From positions 62,001 through 126,000 of the forward strand of contig CAMMIW010000003.1 in assembly GCA_946497035.1 (NCBI GenBank): a DNA stretch of 64,000 nt, written 5' to 3'. Each line of letters opens with the position of its first letter. The first letter of the stretch is position 1. This document shows positions 16,787-25,196 of the stretch, piece after piece. Both the position numbers and the translations under genes were made by a program. The notes below the pieces were generated by a model. The model made no database searches and was not told the origin of the DNA. It was given only the letters and a program-made list of their open reading frames with translations. This DNA is from an uncultured Eubacteriaceae bacterium (lineage in GTDB: Bacteria; Bacillota; Clostridia; Lachnospirales; CAG-274).

Positions 16787-17352
16787 TTATTCTAGATCAT
16801 TTTGTTCTTCTAAAAATTTATCAATAAAAGCAATTATTAAAGCTTTTTCTCTCATATCCATATTAGCAAAATCTTTAGGTTTAATATTTAATTTAAAAAG
16901 GGCAAAGTAAGCATAGTTAAGCTCTGCATCACCCTTTTCAATTAGTTTTTTATATCACAAACCAAATCATCAATAGAGTCAACAAAACCGCTTATAATAA
17001 GTATCTCTTTTATAAGTTTTTCAATTTCGCCAGATAATAAAACTTTGTTTAAATATTGCTCGGGTGTAGTAACATTTAGCTTTTCCATACTTTTAATATC
17101 TTTAAAGCTAGGCTCTAAAGTAGCTTCTATAATACAATAAGTGTTAAGCTTGCCTTCATCAATAACAGGTTGACCATTTTTATCTATAAAGGTAGCTTTT
17201 CGTTTCAGCCTATTCAAATCATCAAAAAGTATAGGCTTAATTTTAAATTTAAGGTTGTTGCCATTTTCATCTTTAAAACGGTTAGATATTTCAACATCAC
17301 GTGTAATATTATCAACAATGTTAAGATTAAGTATATCTTGTAAAGTAGACAT
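16787..17352 (-). other. Programmed -1 frameshift product of the tail assembly chaperone (G-T type)
   Basis: The XkdN-like gene ends GAT ATA AAA AAC TAA, which contains the slippery heptamer A_AAA_AAC (16951-16945) directly before its stop. In the -1 frame translation continues for 52 codons (LIEKGDAELNYAYFALFKL ... FLEEQNDLE) to a TAA at 16789-16787. Six bases after the heptamer lies a possible stem, AAAAGGG (16938-16932) with CCCTTTT (16902-16896). The region has no separate start or ribosome binding site, so the extension is meaningful only as a fusion. This arrangement is known for tail assembly chaperones (lambda G/GT, P2 E/E'). Confidence 0.8.
16942..17352 (-). CDS. Phage tail assembly chaperone, XkdN-like (short form)
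   Basis: A 136-residue protein of the XkdN family, the zero-frame tail assembly chaperone that coats the tape measure before tube assembly. It begins MSTLQDILNLNIVDNITRDV; the central FKDENGNNLKFKIKPILFDDLNRLKRKA segment and the late LLSGEIEKLIKEILIISGF are typical. It follows the tail tube gene and has AGAAGG upstream. The final codons carry a slippery heptamer that allows a -1 extension, annotated separately. Confidence 0.85.
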   Translation of the reverse strand: MSTLQDILNLNIVDNITRDVEISNRFKDENGNNLKFKIKPILFDDLNRLKRKATFIDKNGQPVIDEGKLNTYCIIEATLEPSFKDIKSMEKLNVTTPEQYLNKVLLSGEIEKLIKEILIISGFVDSIDDLVCDIKN

Positions 17353-17372
17353 AATAAAACCTTCTTTCTAAA

Positions 17373-17837
17373 TTATTCTCCAATAACAGGGTTAAATGTT
17401 TGTAAAATATCAATATCATTAAAAGTAAAAGTTAACTCTTCATCAAGCTCTGTGCTATTTATATCAAGTTTAGCCATAGTAACATTGTCTATATTAACTT
17501 GTTTTAAAGCAATACTTTGTCTTTCTATATCGCTAGATGGATCATTATTTTCAATAATAATCTCAAAGTATGTGTCTTTACCTTCTTTAATATATTTAAG
17601 CATAAGCTCTCTAAATTTAGAAGTAGCATAATAAGCGTTCATTTTACCAGTACCAACCCAACCGTTAGCTTTATGTTTAGTACCTGTTTGGCCAAGAACT
17701 TTTATTTCTCTTTTAGTTTTTTTAATTTTAGCTTCTATATTTTTTAAATATAAAACTTCTTCTTTTTTACCGTCAATATCCACATAACAAGTACCTAAAG
17801 CACCATTAATAGTATCCCAAGCTTTTAAAGTAGCCAT
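17373..17837 (-). CDS. Tail tube protein, XkdM-like
   Basis: A 154-residue inner tube protein of contractile tails (XkdM/DUF2001 family). Signature parts are the N-terminal DTINGALGTCYVDIDGKKEEVLYLKNIEA and RREIKVLGQTGTKHKANGW-like stretch (about residues 40-63), then GKMNAYYATSKFRELMLKYIKEGKDTYFEI. The order sheath-tube-chaperone is conserved. Ribosome binding site AAGGAGGTAATTT before ATG. The sequence is complete and shows no damage. Confidence 0.93.
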   Translation of the reverse strand: MATLKAWDTINGALGTCYVDIDGKKEEVLYLKNIEAKIKKTKREIKVLGQTGTKHKANGWVGTGKMNAYYATSKFRELMLKYIKEGKDTYFEIIIENNDPSSDIERQSIALKQVNIDNVTMAKLDINSTELDEELTFTFNDIDILQTFNPVIGE

Positions 17838-17854
17838 AAATTACCTCCTTATAA

Positions 17855-19144
17855 TTATTCTATAATACATTTCATATAAAGTTTATCCATACTAGCCACA
17901 GGCTCTATTATCAAATCAACGATAACATCACCTTTTTCAAAACCTTTTTTGATAGATATATTATCTGCCGAAAAGTTATCAATAGCTCTAATAGCTTGTA
18001 GCTGGTTAAAATAGTTTATAAGCTCAGATTTAAAAATATCTCTTCCTAGGGCATCATTTTGCATTTTACCAAGATAATATTCATTAAAAATTCTAGCAAT
18101 ATCATTAGCGGTAGAATCTAAAACACGGATAATTTGGTTATTGCTAAAATCAGAGTTTTTGTCAGTAGAAAAACTAACAAAAGTATTAATATCTTTTAAA
18201 ACTCTAATATTGTCTATATCATAATAAAAAACAAATTCTCCATTATTAATAGCTTCTTTTAATTGATTGTTAGAATATTTCGCCTCAAATTCGTATTCTC
18301 CATCATATATTTTGTTTGTTAGGCTTTGATTAATTTCTGCTCCTGCCAAAGCCCCACCAACCCAATAAACAAGATTTTTATCATTTTTAACACTAATAAT
18401 ACCTTCAAAATCTGCTTTTGTATAGTTGTGCAAAACGGTACATATTTTAACACCTTCATCTTCTCTAAGTCGCTTAGTAAAGCTTTCAAAAAGAGCTTTA
18501 GTCTGTTCGTCTTCTCCATCATAAACGAGCACATTAAAATTTTCAGATTCTACAAGAGATAAAAATTTGCTATATTCGCTGTTGTTAACGTTTGTATCTG
18601 TACCATTTTGAAGGTTAGTTCCTGCATTATCTTCAAGCTCACCTGTACCAGAAAAAACTACAAAATCATTTTCTACAAGGCTTTCAATAGTATCAACAAT
18701 TTGCTCATCTACAATAATATCATCAATATAGGTATAAATAGTGTGGTTATCATCATCAACATTAGATGCAATTTTAATTTTTATGTTGTTACCTCTAGTA
18801 CCACAATATTTAGCTTCAATAGTTAGTCCTCCAATAGTAGCTTTAGCTTTGTTACCTGTGCCAAGCCTATAAAATTTTACTTCTTTAGCATTTTTGAATG
18901 CTTCTCTAAGAGGCTTCAAATTTTCGCTTGTATATTCATAGCCTAATATGTTTAAAGCATTTTTCTGAAAATCTTCATTAGTAATGGTAACTATTTTATT
19001 TTCAATGCCCCAGTTGTTTTTTAAAGCGATAGCCATAATACCTCTATCGGCAATATTACCTAAAGCTCTAGCTTTAGATATAAAGTTTATGTATGCTCCA
19101 GGCAAAACTTTGTTATATGTTAAAAAAGTACCACCAGTTGCCAT
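17855..19144 (-). CDS. Phage tail sheath protein, XkdK-like
   Basis: A 429-residue contractile sheath subunit. The N-terminus GGTFLTYNKVLPGAYINFISKA is the PGAYINF motif of Firmicute sheath proteins; the middle has TFKICTVLHN-like and FEGIISVKNDK segments, and the C-terminal domain has NNQIIRVLDSTANDIARIFNEYYLGK, which corresponds to the conserved sheath C-terminus. The ATG overlaps the stop of the small upstream gene (TAATG) and has GGAGGGGATT in front. Presence of a sheath means the particle has a contractile, myovirus-type tail. Confidence 0.94.
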   Translation of the reverse strand: MATGGTFLTYNKVLPGAYINFISKARALGNIADRGIMAIALKNNWGIENKIVTITNEDFQKNALNILGYEYTSENLKPLREAFKNAKEVKFYRLGTGNKAKATIGGLTIEAKYCGTRGNNIKIKIASNVDDDNHTIYTYIDDIIVDEQIVDTIESLVENDFVVFSGTGELEDNAGTNLQNGTDTNVNNSEYSKFLSLVESENFNVLVYDGEDEQTKALFESFTKRLREDEGVKICTVLHNYTKADFEGIISVKNDKNLVYWVGGALAGAEINQSLTNKIYDGEYEFEAKYSNNQLKEAINNGEFVFYYDIDNIRVLKDINTFVSFSTDKNSDFSNNQIIRVLDSTANDIARIFNEYYLGKMQNDALGRDIFKSELINYFNQLQAIRAIDNFSADNISIKKGFEKGDVIVDLIIEPVASMDKLYMKCIIE

Positions 19145-19305
19145 TATAAAATCCCCTCCATATATTTTTTAATAATTTTTTCAACATCATTTTTAGTATA
19201 AAGCTGATTATCTTTTAATAAAGCATTTATAATATCTTTTTTATCTTTATATAAATTGCTTTTCAAAAACTGTTCTTTATAAAATTTTTTAATTTTTTCT
19301 CCCAT
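19144..19305 (-). CDS. Small (53-residue) conserved-position phage protein
   Basis: A short gene between the tail terminator and the sheath: MGEKIKKFYKEQFLKSNLYK, followed by 33 more charged, helical residues ending YMEGIL. It has a near-perfect AAGGAGGTTTT ribosome binding site, and its TAA overlaps the sheath ATG, so it is almost certainly translated and coupled to the sheath. Function unknown; it might be a small neck or sheath-assembly factor. Confidence 0.75.
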   Translation of the reverse strand: MGEKIKKFYKEQFLKSNLYKDKKDIINALLKDNQLYTKNDVEKIIKKYMEGIL

Positions 19306-19314
19306 AAAACCTCC

Positions 19315-19719
19315 TTAAATAAATAAGTTTTGCATTTTTTCCGATTGTTGCTTTTTAAAAACATAAAAGTTATATTCAACAAAAAATTTAACAATGCCCT
19401 CTTGAATAAAACCTTCCATATTTTCGGCTTTAATAAAACCTTTTTCAAAATCTAACATAAATAAATTGTTATATAACTGAGTTAATATATGGTTACATTC
19501 ATCATTTATGTTATAATTCTGGGTAGGAAAATATGTTATTTCCATTTTGTTAAAAAGTTTATATCTACCAGAGAGATAAGGCTTTTCCTCTGTTTTAATA
19601 CATCTTATACAAAAACAGGGTAATAAAAAACCCTGTTTTATGTGCTCAACATATATGTTAGGTTTATCAAATATATTGTATAATTTGTTGCTAATCGAGT
19701 TATTAAGTTTTTGTATAAT
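19315..19719 (-). CDS. Tail terminator-like protein (DUF6838/XkdJ position), apparent ATT or ATA start
   Basis: About 134 residues in the position of the tail terminator. The first ATG (19545) would remove the first 58 residues. Upstream of it the frame reads QKLNNSISNKLYNIFDKPNI then YVEHIKQGFLLPCFCIRC, which matches the typical start of this family (short helix, IYVExxxQGFxxPCFFI). The frame meets AGGAGG at 19732-19727. Seven bases further stands ATT (19719) and ten bases further ATA (19716); there is no ATG, GTG or TTG. The 19720-19738 gap holds only this site. The family call is from N-terminal pattern, length and order. Confidence 0.7.
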   Translation of the reverse strand: MIQKLNNSISNKLYNIFDKPNIYVEHIKQGFLLPCFCIRCIKTEEKPYLSGRYKLFNKMEITYFPTQNYNINDECNHILTQLYNNLFMLDFEKGFIKAENMEGFIQEGIVKFFVEYNFYVFKKQQSEKMQNLFI

Positions 19720-19738
19720 AAATACCCCTCCTAAAAAG

Positions 19739-20119
19739 CTAACCTATATTATCAAATATATCTAACATAATTTCTTGATGATTAGAATATATAACAGATT
19801 TACCACTATTTTTATATTTAGTAATATTTCCATTTTGATTAACATCTATTATAGAGCCAGGCTTAATAAAAATATCGTTATCTAAAAAAATTTTAACTTT
19901 TTGAGTTATAATATTGTTAAAGGTATCTTCTTTAGAAGATAAAATATTAGAGCTGTTGTTATAGTAAGATACTCGGCAAGGTATGTTTTCATATTTAAGA
20001 ATAATGTGTTGTTTTATAGTTTTAGATGTTTCATCTAAAATATTTTCATATTCATAAATGTTACAAATACCTGTATATAACTTATTAAGAGCATTTTTTA
20101 TATTAATTTTATTTACCAT
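19739..20119 (-). CDS. Phage head-closure protein (XkdH/YqbH-like position)
   Basis: A 126-residue protein between the connector and tail terminator. The central IPCRVSYYNNS (CRVSY motif near residues 47-51), the IITQKVKIFLDNDIFIKPGSIIDV segment and the C-terminal SGKSVIYSNHQEIML are characteristic of head-closure proteins of PBSX-like phages. The start overlaps the upstream gene by 7 bases. No HK97-gp10-like neck gene follows as it does in many relatives. Confidence 0.78.
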   Translation of the reverse strand: MVNKINIKNALNKLYTGICNIYEYENILDETSKTIKQHIILKYENIPCRVSYYNNSSNILSSKEDTFNNIITQKVKIFLDNDIFIKPGSIIDVNQNGNITKYKNSGKSVIYSNHQEIMLDIFDNIG

Positions 20120-20493
20120 ATAATTTTCTTATATTTATATAGTAGCTTTTTGTTATCTAAAAAATAGTCAATAACATTTTGTAAGCTATCATTTTTATTT
20201 TCAAAATAAGTTATAGATGTATCCCCTTCTTTAAGAGTTTTTATAGCATTATCTAAAGATAATTGATTATGTAAATTAGAAGCTTTAACAAGCAATAAAT
20301 ATTCGCCTATAACAATATTAATAAAAATATCTTTTATAGAAAAAAAATCAATAAAAGGAGTTATTTCAGATTTAATAAAATTTTCTACAGAATTAATAGC
20401 AATAGATATAATTTTTTCAGATAAAGTAATATTTTCAATAGAAAGGTTTAAATTTTGTAACCTATTAGAAATTTCTAATATAAGATTTTCCAT
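20113..20493 (-). CDS. Phage head-tail connector protein
   Basis: A 126-residue mostly helical protein directly after the capsid gene, in the place of the gp6/YqbG-type connector that binds the portal. It has the usual acidic helical pattern (INSVENFIKSEITPF, GEYLLLVKASNLHNQL) and the SLDNAIKTLKEGDTSITY segment near residue 80, which resembles the conserved KEGDTSVxF motif of this family. It overlaps the next gene. Confidence 0.8.
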   Translation of the reverse strand: MENLILEISNRLQNLNLSIENITLSEKIISIAINSVENFIKSEITPFIDFFSIKDIFINIVIGEYLLLVKASNLHNQLSLDNAIKTLKEGDTSITYFENKNDSLQNVIDYFLDNKKLLYKYKKIIW

Positions 20494-20503
20494 AGGCTAC
20501 CTC

Positions 20504-21541
20504 TTAACCTTTAGATATAATTCTGGCGATAGGTATAGCTTTATGATCAATAAATTTGCCTTTTTCAACATCACAAACTAAAGACCAGTTTTCACCTTTG
20601 GCCAACTCTTCATCAGTAGGAGATAAGCTAGCTTGACTAGCTTTAGTATAAGATATACCAAAAGGAGCAAAACATTTTCTAGTTCTAGCATATAAAGTAT
20701 CTTGACCACCGTTAGTTTTAGGATCACGGTTTATTTCATAAGGAACTTTAGCACCAATATCTTCAAAATCAATAGCACCGTTACCTAATATGTAAGTAGT
20801 ATATGAGTTAGTGCCATCACTAGTATCAACAGGCATACTGTCATCAATTAAAACAATTTTACCATTTAATGTGGCTAAAGCTAAATCTCTTTGTATACCG
20901 TTATTGTCAGTATATTTTAAATAGTTAAGTAAATTTAAGTTTTCTAAATTAGTAGCTACAACACTATGCATAATAACGATAGAAAATTTAGTTTTATTAT
21001 CGCCACAAGCCTTTTGGATAGCAGAATTAATAGTAGTAGCATCTATAGTATTGTTTAAAGGTTCATCAGAAATATCAAAAGTATGTTCATCTACAAATTT
21101 TTTGTTTTCTCCGTTCTTCATAGAAAAAATACCTTTTAAAATAGCAAGTAAAGTTTTTTGGTCAACCTCATCAAAATAATCATTAACTTGCTTAGCAACG
21201 TTAGACATAAAGCCAACCCCACCAGTAATATCTTCAGAAAAATCATCTTCAAGCCAAGCATTAGCCCTTCCAACAACAACAACGCCACGCTCAAAAGTTT
21301 TAGTAGCATTAGGCGAAATATCTGTTTTACCGTCATAATTTATAGCATCACCGCCTATTCTACCATACATAGGTAAAATAGCATAACCTGTGCCACCTTG
21401 AGAAGAAAAAGCTCTTCTAATCTCTAAGTTAGGTTTAAGAACGTTAGATTTTGTAAGTTCATTTTTTTTAGTGTTAGGTAAACTTTCAATATATTTTCCA
21501 AAAGCTACTTGATTAAAACTTTTATGATTAAATTGTGCCAT
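20504..21541 (-). CDS. Major capsid protein
   Basis: A 345-residue HK97-fold coat protein of the type found next to Gp20 scaffolds in clostridial phages. Landmarks are NHKSFNQVAFGKYIESLPNTKKNEL at the N-terminus, GGTGYAILPMYGRIGGDAINYDG near 50, the KTFERGVVVVGRANAWLEDDFS block near 85, and the late GGQDTLYARTRKCFAPFGISY segment. It has a GGAGG site before the ATG. An intact capsid gene beside intact terminase and portal genes means this block can in principle package DNA. Confidence 0.9.
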   Translation of the reverse strand: MAQFNHKSFNQVAFGKYIESLPNTKKNELTKSNVLKPNLEIRRAFSSQGGTGYAILPMYGRIGGDAINYDGKTDISPNATKTFERGVVVVGRANAWLEDDFSEDITGGVGFMSNVAKQVNDYFDEVDQKTLLAILKGIFSMKNGENKKFVDEHTFDISDEPLNNTIDATTINSAIQKACGDNKTKFSIVIMHSVVATNLENLNLLNYLKYTDNNGIQRDLALATLNGKIVLIDDSMPVDTSDGTNSYTTYILGNGAIDFEDIGAKVPYEINRDPKTNGGQDTLYARTRKCFAPFGISYTKASQASLSPTDEELAKGENWSLVCDVEKGKFIDHKAIPIARIISKG

Positions 21542-21553
21542 AATATATCCTCC

Positions 21554-21982
21554 TTAAAAAATACCTTTTTCATAATATTTACAAAGTTCTTCATAGCTTA
21601 GTTGTCTTTTGTTAGCTATGTTTCGGTTAATTTCTAAAGGTTTAAAACCTGTTATTTTGTCATTTTGGTTTTCTTCAAATAAAAATCTAGTTTCATCATT
21701 GTTTTTAAGTTGTTCAATCATAGATTTAATTAATGTTTCATCAATATTTCTTTTATCTAGCTTATTAAAATCTATTAAAGCCATAGCAGCTTTAGTGTTT
21801 TTTGCTTTAGCTATAAAAAGTTGTCTTTCAATAGCTATTTTAAGCTCTAAGTCTAAAATATGATCTTCAAGTTGGCTAGTTTTTAGCTTAACTTGATTAT
21901 TAATATGTTTTTCTATTTTGTTGTAAATTTCTTTAGCTTTAGGCTCATCTATACCTAAATCAACTAATTGTTTAATGTCCAT
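21554..21982 (-). CDS. Phage scaffold protein, Gp20-like
   Basis: A 142-residue coiled-coil scaffold. AAGGAGGTCTTTT before the ATG at 21982 picks MDIKQLVDLGIDEPKAKEIY; the longer frame to 22024 has no site. The long helical stretch (about residues 15-110) rich in Lys and Glu, followed by the C-terminal KPLEINRNIANKRQLSYEELCKYYEKG, is typical of minor structural Gp20 proteins, which guide capsid assembly and are then lost. It lies between portal and capsid as expected. Confidence 0.85.
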   Translation of the reverse strand: MDIKQLVDLGIDEPKAKEIYNKIEKHINNQVKLKTSQLEDHILDLELKIAIERQLFIAKAKNTKAAMALIDFNKLDKRNIDETLIKSMIEQLKNNDETRFLFEENQNDKITGFKPLEINRNIANKRQLSYEELCKYYEKGIF

Positions 21983-22049
21983 AAAAGACCTCCTTAAAAA
22001 TTTTTTATCTATCCCACCCGCCAAAAGCCCAACCTTTAAAAAATATATA

Positions 22050-23444
22050 TTATTTTTTCATTTTATTAAGTTCTTGTTTAATATTAGAAATCCAAGGGTG
22101 CTTACCTATAATTGTTTCATTAGATATAATCCCTATAGATTTAACACAATTGTTAATAGCCTCTGTTTCGTTTATTAATATATCTTTATTAAATATTACG
22201 TCTATGTTAATGTTGTTAAAATCTTTTTTATAAATATATGTAAAATATTTTTTAATAAAATCAAATAATAGTTCAAAAGATGCTTGAAACTCTGTTTCCA
22301 TCAAGTTAGCGTCTAAATCAATGTCTGCATAAGCACTTTGTATATTCATTTGATTAGGGTTTTGCCCCATTTTTTCATCTTTACAATCATAGCCTCTAGC
22401 GTTTTCAATTATAGCTTTTTTTAAAGCTTTAGCAAGAATCTCATAGTTATTGCTATCAATATTTATTTTTAATGCTTCAACACCACCCTCGCTGCCGTCA
22501 ATAGTTTTAACTTTAACAACACCATACTCAGATAAATTTTTTCTAAACTCAGATAAATTAGTACCATCATAGTTTTTAAGTATAAGAATGGTATTTCTAG
22601 CGTCTTCTTGCATATTGTTCATAAAATCACTTCTAATAGTGTTTAAAGAATCTTGTAAAGTTTTAACTCTTTTTATTAGTGGAATTTCTTTAGAATTAAA
22701 TTTAAAAGATATAATAGGAATATTATCCCAAGATAGAGGAAAGTTTAAAGAATTATATAAATAAGGCTTAAAATCTTTAGATAAATCTAATATTAATTTG
22801 TTATTTTCAAAAATGTAATATTGTATACCATTTTTTGTGTATAGTTCAACTTGCGTTACAATTTTTTTCTGGCTATTTTCATATTTTTCAATGTTATATA
22901 TTCTGAGCAAACAATCTAATATAGAGTGCTCCTCATCAGCCCATATAGGTAATACTTCATAGGGTTTAAATCTTTTAAAATCAATGTTACCTTGTTCATT
23001 AATAAAAATATAAAGCCAAGCTATACCACAATTAATGGCATCTTCACCAATATTTTTAATAAGCCTATAAAAAGATTTTTTAAAAATATTTTGAAAATTT
23101 TCCATAAATTTTTCATCATCACAATAAATAGTCATAGGTTTAGATAATAGGTAGCTATTTTTTTGATCAACAATACGAGCATATTGATTGTCAACAATTT
23201 TATTGTTAGGTAAATTGTTTATCATTTCAATGTTACCGTCCTGACCAATTATAGTGCGTTTCCTTTTTAAAATATCGTGATTACCTATATAATATTGTTC
23301 ACCTATAATCATATCTTTTCGTTGTTCGCAATGTAAAAATTCTAATATATTTTGTTGTAAAAACTGGATAAAGGCTTTTTTATTACCAAATTTATTAATT
23401 GTGTTGTTTATTTCATATGTTTCAAAATTAGGTTCAAGGTTCAT
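22050..23444 (-). CDS. Phage portal protein, SPP1 Gp6-like
   Basis: A 464-residue portal subunit that forms the DNA entry ring of the capsid. Motifs include GEQYYIGNHDILKRKR near residue 48, the VDQKNSYLLSKPMTIYCDD segment near 95, IPIISFKFNSKEIPLIKRVKTLQDSLN near 230, and the NIQSAYADIDLDANLMETEF helix near 370. Ribosome binding site AAAGGAGGTTTTT. Length is normal for the family and there are no interruptions. Confidence 0.93.
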   Translation of the reverse strand: MNLEPNFETYEINNTINKFGNKKAFIQFLQQNILEFLHCEQRKDMIIGEQYYIGNHDILKRKRTIIGQDGNIEMINNLPNNKIVDNQYARIVDQKNSYLLSKPMTIYCDDEKFMENFQNIFKKSFYRLIKNIGEDAINCGIAWLYIFINEQGNIDFKRFKPYEVLPIWADEEHSILDCLLRIYNIEKYENSQKKIVTQVELYTKNGIQYYIFENNKLILDLSKDFKPYLYNSLNFPLSWDNIPIISFKFNSKEIPLIKRVKTLQDSLNTIRSDFMNNMQEDARNTILILKNYDGTNLSEFRKNLSEYGVVKVKTIDGSEGGVEALKINIDSNNYEILAKALKKAIIENARGYDCKDEKMGQNPNQMNIQSAYADIDLDANLMETEFQASFELLFDFIKKYFTYIYKKDFNNINIDVIFNKDILINETEAINNCVKSIGIISNETIIGKHPWISNIKQELNKMKK

Positions 23445-23465
23445 AAAAACCTCCTTTGTAAAGTT

Positions 23466-24710
23466 TCATTTAAAGCTAAACCTGTCATCATCATTTAAAG
23501 ATTGTATAGCATAACGCATAGCGTCTAAAAGATGGTTATAATCATCTATAGGCTTGTTTATTTGCCTACCTATATCATTTTTGCTCCAGGTATAATTACA
23601 AATTTCATTTAAAAAGTTACTACACCTAGGGTGTATAATAATTTTAAAATCTTGTAAATATTGTATACCGTTGTTAACACTGTCTTTACCTTTTTTAGCA
23701 GCTCTTATTTTAGTAAGACCAAGTTGTCTAAGTTCATCTATACTTTTAGGCTCAGAGCTATCGGCTATAATAATTTGATTACAATAGCCCATTTTTTCAA
23801 TTTCAGAATAAATTTTAAAGTTAGTTAAAGCTTTTTTATAAAGTTCATCAAAAACGTAAATTTCTCTAAGTTGTTTATCAACTAAGCCACAAAATAAAGC
23901 AGTAGGATCGTTGGTATATCCAAAATCAAGACCAAAAATAGTAGCTATATTTTGTCTATTTTTTATATTTTCAATATCAAAATCCATTTCAAAAAAGTTT
24001 TCATAAACAAGACCATCTGTTACGCCCCATTGGCCAAGGCCAGCCACCTGATATCTTCTAGGATTATTTATTTTCATATTTTCAAACATTTTTTTATCAG
24101 CATCATCAAGCCACTCATTAATCATATAATTAGTAGTTATAGCCAATATATCATCATTGTCTGCCTTATCAAAAAATCTTTTTTTAAGCCAATGTTTCTC
24201 ATTCCAAGGGTTAAATGTTAGTGTGATTTGCTTAAAAAGACCGTCAGGAACCTTACCTCTAATGCTCTCTTGCAAAATGTCAAAATCTTCTTCATTGTCT
24301 ATTTCATAGGCCTCTTCTATCCACAACCAACATAAAACCCCTTTTTGAGTTGTAATAGATGTTATTTTGAAAGGATCATCAAGCCCTCTAAAGTATATTT
24401 TTTGGTTTGTAGGTAAATATATAATCTCAAGAGGAGATAATTTACATTCCCAATATTTAGATACTCCAAGTACATTTATAGCCCAATTAAGCTCAGCAAA
24501 ACAACTGTCTTTAAGAGTGTTAAATGTTTTTCTAACAACTAAAAGGTTAGCATCTTTATATTGCATCATTCTAACAATAAAATTTAAAGCAGTAGTTTTA
24601 GATTTTTTGCTAGCTCTAGAGCCTTTGCAAAGTCTGTATCGACCTTTAAAATGCCAATATTTTTTATAACCTTTGCCAACTATGTTAGGCAAATATATTT
24701 TGTTAGGCAT
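23466..24710 (-). CDS. Phage terminase large subunit, PBSX family
   Basis: A 414-residue DNA-packaging motor with N-terminal ATPase and C-terminal nuclease domains. Visible are the Walker A-like CKGSRASKKSKTTA (about residues 28-41), Walker B LCWLWIEEAYEI (about 131-142), the coupling segment LTFNPWNEKHWLKKRFF, and the nuclease motif FGLDFGYTNDPTAL near 245 with a second acidic cluster IIADSSEPKSI near 320. PBSX-family terminases often package headful fragments, sometimes of host DNA. The enzyme appears catalytically intact. Confidence 0.94.
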   Translation of the reverse strand: MPNKIYLPNIVGKGYKKYWHFKGRYRLCKGSRASKKSKTTALNFIVRMMQYKDANLLVVRKTFNTLKDSCFAELNWAINVLGVSKYWECKLSPLEIIYLPTNQKIYFRGLDDPFKITSITTQKGVLCWLWIEEAYEIDNEEDFDILQESIRGKVPDGLFKQITLTFNPWNEKHWLKKRFFDKADNDDILAITTNYMINEWLDDADKKMFENMKINNPRRYQVAGLGQWGVTDGLVYENFFEMDFDIENIKNRQNIATIFGLDFGYTNDPTALFCGLVDKQLREIYVFDELYKKALTNFKIYSEIEKMGYCNQIIIADSSEPKSIDELRQLGLTKIRAAKKGKDSVNNGIQYLQDFKIIIHPRCSNFLNEICNYTWSKNDIGRQINKPIDDYNHLLDAMRYAIQSLNDDDRFSFK

Positions 24711-24713
24711 ATT

Positions 24714-25091
24714 TTAATCTTTTAAAAGATTATCTCCTAAAATAAATATAGGTTTGTCATTGTCGTCTTCTTGCTTTTTAGAAAATATAGAATAAACTTT
24801 TCCAAGTAGCTCAGCTGCTTTTAATCTTTCTCTAACAGATATACCTTTTAAAGATACGTTGTCGTTTTCTTCCCCACGCATTATAGTTGTAAGACATTGT
24901 ATAATTTCATCAGATTTAGCCACTTTATTATCATTTTTATTGTTTTTGTTATTTTTTATGTAACTTTTTATTTCTTCATTTTTTAATAGCCTATAGCCGG
25001 TGGTTTCTTTATAGCCGGCTTTTTGGGTAGCTATTTTAACATCTTCTGTTTCTATATAATGCTTACAAAATAACAATTGTTTTTTGTTCAA
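24714..25091 (-). CDS. Phage terminase small subunit
   Basis: A 125-residue DNA-recognition subunit. The N-terminal helix-turn-helix runs QLLFCKHYIETEDVKIATQKAG and KETTGYRLLKNEEIKSYI, typical of terminase small subunits of the PBSX/Terminase_2 type, and a C-terminal helix (SVRERLKAAELLGKVYSIF) mediates oligomerisation. It ends three bases before the large subunit begins. Confidence 0.9.
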   Translation of the reverse strand: MNKKQLLFCKHYIETEDVKIATQKAGYKETTGYRLLKNEEIKSYIKNNKNNKNDNKVAKSDEIIQCLTTIMRGEENDNVSLKGISVRERLKAAELLGKVYSIFSKKQEDDNDKPIFILGDNLLKD

Positions 25092-25196
25092 ATATCCACC
25101 TCCAATTTTACTATCTATAAAATAAATAATACATTTAAAGGTTAATATAAGTATAACAAAAATATAAAATCAAATAATGTAAATAAAATGAAAAAA

